From Bacillota bacterium (lineage in GTDB: Bacteria > Bacillota > Clostridia > Clostridiales > Clostridiaceae), in NCBI GenBank assembly GCA_023435985.1, contig JAEZKY010000001.1, positions 1 to 25,343 on the forward strand: DNA of 25,343 nt, in the 5' to 3' direction. The notes under the pieces are model-generated. The model saw only the letters and a list, made by a program, of their open reading frames with translations. It was not told the DNA's origin and did no database searches. Of this stretch, positions 23,564 through 25,343 are shown piece by piece. How positions within the stretch are numbered: position 1 is the first letter of the stretch; the number at the start of each line of letters is the position of its first letter. The translations under genes were made by a program, and so were the position numbers.

Positions 23564-25343
23564 ATGTGTGGTATTGCTGGAATTGTAAATTTTAAAGAAA
23601 ATATAGTACAAGATAAAAATATTTTGGAAAAAATGATAAAAACGCTGGAGAAAAGAGGACCGGATGCTAAAGGTTATTATATTTCTCCTAATGTTTTATT
23701 AGGGCATAGAAGATTGATTGTAGTTGATCCAGAGGGCGGAATACAGCCAATGACTAAAACATTTCAAGGGAAGAAATATACATTAGTTTATAATGGTGAG
23801 CTATATAATACGGAGGATTTAAGAAAGGAATTAAAAAAAGAGGGATTTGTTTTTGATTCTTATTCTGATACTGAAGTGTTACTTACATCCTACATCTGCT
23901 GGGGAAAAGAATGTATTAATAAATTAATTGGTATTTTTGCTTTTGGTATATTTGATGAGGATAGAAAAGAAGTATTTTTAGCTAGAGACCAAATGGGCGT
24001 TAAGCCGCTATTTTATACTATAAATAATAATACTCTTGTTTTTGGGTCGGAAATAAAGACTATTTTAGCAGATCCGAGAATAAAAAGGGAAGTTGATATA
24101 GAGGGGTTAACTGAAATATTTGGACTTGGACCAGCAACTATTCCGGGAAGCGGAGTATATAAGAATATTAAAGAAGTAGCACCTGCAAATTGTCTTTTGA
24201 TTTCAGGTGATAACAGTATAAAAAAGTGGGAATATTGGAGCGTTAAAGCAAAGGAATGCACAGAAACAGCAGAAGAGGCAATAGAGCATACAAGAGAATT
24301 ATTAATAGATGCTATAAATAGACAATTAGTAGGAGATGTACCGCTTTGTACATTTTTATCTGGAGGCTTGGATTCATCTGCTATTTCAGCAATTGCAGGA
24401 AAAGAATTTAAGAGGCAAGGCAAAAAACTAACAACTTACTCGATAGATTATGAAGATAATGATAAATATTTTAAGTCATCATTATTTCAACCTACATCAG
24501 ATGAAGTTTATGCAGAGATGATGGCTAAGTTTATTGGGAGTGATCATAGAAAAGTAGTTTTAAACCATTTAGATTTAGCACTGGCATTAAAAGAAGCAGT
24601 GCTATCAAGGGATTTACCTGGAATGGCAGATATAGATTCCTCATTATTATTATTTTGCAAAGAAATACGTAAAGATTTTGTAGTTGCTCTTTCAGGTGAG
24701 TGTGCTGATGAGATTTTTGGCGGATATCCATGGTTTACTAGAGAAGAAATGTTTTATTTGGATACCTTCCCATGGGCAAGGTTTGTTAATGATAGAAAAG
24801 CCATAGTAAATAAAGATTTAAAGGGAATGAAATTAGAAGAACTAGTTAGAACTCAATATGAAAAATCACTAAGTAAAGTGCCTCATCTTGATAATGAAAG
24901 TAAAAGAGATTATAGAATGAAAGAAATATCCTATTTGAATTTAAAGTGGTTCATGGTGAATCTTCTTAATAGAAAAGATAGAGTCAGCATGAGAAATAGT
25001 TTAGAGGTTAGGGTGCCATTTGCGGATATAAGATTAGTTGAATATGCTTTTAATTTGCCATCAGAGATAAAATTATATGAGGGTAGAGAAAAAGGCTTGC
25101 TTAGAGCTGCACTTGAAGGAATACTTCCTAAAGAAATCATATACAGAAAGAAGAGTCCATATCCAAAAACTCATAATCCAGTTTATACAGATATCGTATG
25201 TAAAATGATAACTGATATTTTAAATAAAAAATCTTCACCAATTCATGATATTATTGATGAAAAGGTAGTTAGAGAAATAATTGAAACCAGAGGAAGTTCT
25301 TATAAGGTTCCATGGTATGGGCAACTCATGACAGGACCACAAT
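23564..25343 (+). CDS. asnB: Asparagine synthetase (glutamine-hydrolysing), 3' end outside window
   Basis: Transfers ammonia from glutamine to aspartyl-AMP to make asparagine. The frame is open from ATG 23564 to the window edge (593 complete codons). The catalytic Cys2 of the class II glutamine amidotransferase follows the start (MCGIAGIVNF), with RGPDAKGYY, YNGELYN and SDTEVLL further on. The synthetase domain has the pyrophosphate loop SGGLDSS (residues 266-272), LSGECADEIFGGYPWF and NRKDRVSMRNSLEVRVPF. The last visible residues, PWYGQLMTGPQ, are close to the usual end, so only a few dozen residues at most are missing. GAAGGTG seven bases before the ATG supports the start. A structured RNA-like element with alternative pairing lies directly upstream. 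Confidence 0.97.
   Translation, partial: MCGIAGIVNFKENIVQDKNILEKMIKTLEKRGPDAKGYYISPNVLLGHRRLIVVDPEGGIQPMTKTFQGKKYTLVYNGELYNTEDLRKELKKEGFVFDSYSDTEVLLTSYICWGKECINKLIGIFAFGIFDEDRKEVFLARDQMGVKPLFYTINNNTLVFGSEIKTILADPRIKREVDIEGLTEIFGLGPATIPGSGVYKNIKEVAPANCLLISGDNSIKKWEYWSVKAKECTETAEEAIEHTRELLIDAINRQLVGDVPLCTFLSGGLDSSAISAIAGKEFKRQGKKLTTYSIDYEDNDKYFKSSLFQPTSDEVYAEMMAKFIGSDHRKVVLNHLDLALALKEAVLSRDLPGMADIDSSLLLFCKEIRKDFVVALSGECADEIFGGYPWFTREEMFYLDTFPWARFVNDRKAIVNKDLKGMKLEELVRTQYEKSLSKVPHLDNESKRDYRMKEISYLNLKWFMVNLLNRKDRVSMRNSLEVRVPFADIRLVEYAFNLPSEIKLYEGREKGLLRAALEGILPKEIIYRKKSPYPKTHNPVYTDIVCKMITDILNKKSSPIHDIIDEKVVREIIETRGSSYKVPWYGQLMTGPQ

Noticed and set aside
24013..25140. Several minus-strand ORFs opposite asnB
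   Set aside because: asnB is continuous and well conserved on the plus strand through this region; the reverse ORFs have no family features.
1..25343. CRISPR arrays, tRNA or rRNA genes, prophage or toxin-antitoxin modules
   Set aside because: No regularly spaced direct repeats, tRNA-like cloverleaf, rRNA segments or phage genes were seen on either strand.

Overview
The window is a low-GC, AT-rich chromosomal stretch from an anaerobic, spore-forming Firmicute. Gene content (pyruvate formate-lyase and its activase, L-lactate dehydrogenase, rubredoxin, an Arg T-box, a SpoVAF/GerA-type spore germination protein, CvfB, BirA), strong GGAGG ribosome binding sites and frequent TTG/GTG starts all point to Clostridium sensu stricto, probably near the C. 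beijerinckii/C. butyricum group. The species assignment is inference. No prophage, transposase, CRISPR array, rRNA or tRNA gene is visible. The first and last genes are cut by the window edges.

Layout. 1-4260: pyruvate metabolism, with the 3' end of pflB, pflA, a short rubredoxin gene and a DEDDh exonuclease on the minus strand, and ldh. 4262-7682: birA (minus), then a two-gene unit of a membrane-anchored NAGPA-type phosphodiester glycosidase and a membrane-anchored extracytoplasmic protein of unknown function. 7955-11430: an M50 site-2 protease, then argS under an arginine T-box leader, then a nitroreductase. 11609-14140: an HAD-IB phosphatase and a YprB-type RNase H-fold protein as a pair, convergent with a ComEC-like secreted metallo-beta-lactamase protein. 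14555-17096: a large PEP-carboxykinase-like P-loop protein, convergent with a CmpB-type membrane protein. 17553-21358: an Lrp/AsnC regulator, a small membrane protein, a PHP-domain phosphoesterase, a gamma-carbonic-anhydrase-like protein and CvfB. 21626-25343: the SpoVAF-like germination protein (minus), a GC-richer highly structured RNA-like element, and asnB running off the end.

Most transcription units are short (one or two genes) and are closed by clear intrinsic terminators, several of them bidirectional between convergent genes. The pyruvate-handling genes (PFL, its activase, LDH) make functional sense together; the rest is mainly housekeeping.

The least explained structures lie between genes. 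(1) A 224-nt element at 23187-23410 has about 28 base pairs of closing stem and several internal hairpins. Its left arm can also pair with a second copy of the right arm just upstream of asnB. Its G.U wobbles favour a plus-strand RNA. (2) A dispersed family of inverted-repeat elements occurs three times (819-940, 4014-4228, and 21418-21571 in the opposite orientation). One copy supplies the ldh stop codon and its terminator. (3) The PEPCK-like protein at 14555-16306 has an unrecognised N-terminal half of about 340 residues.
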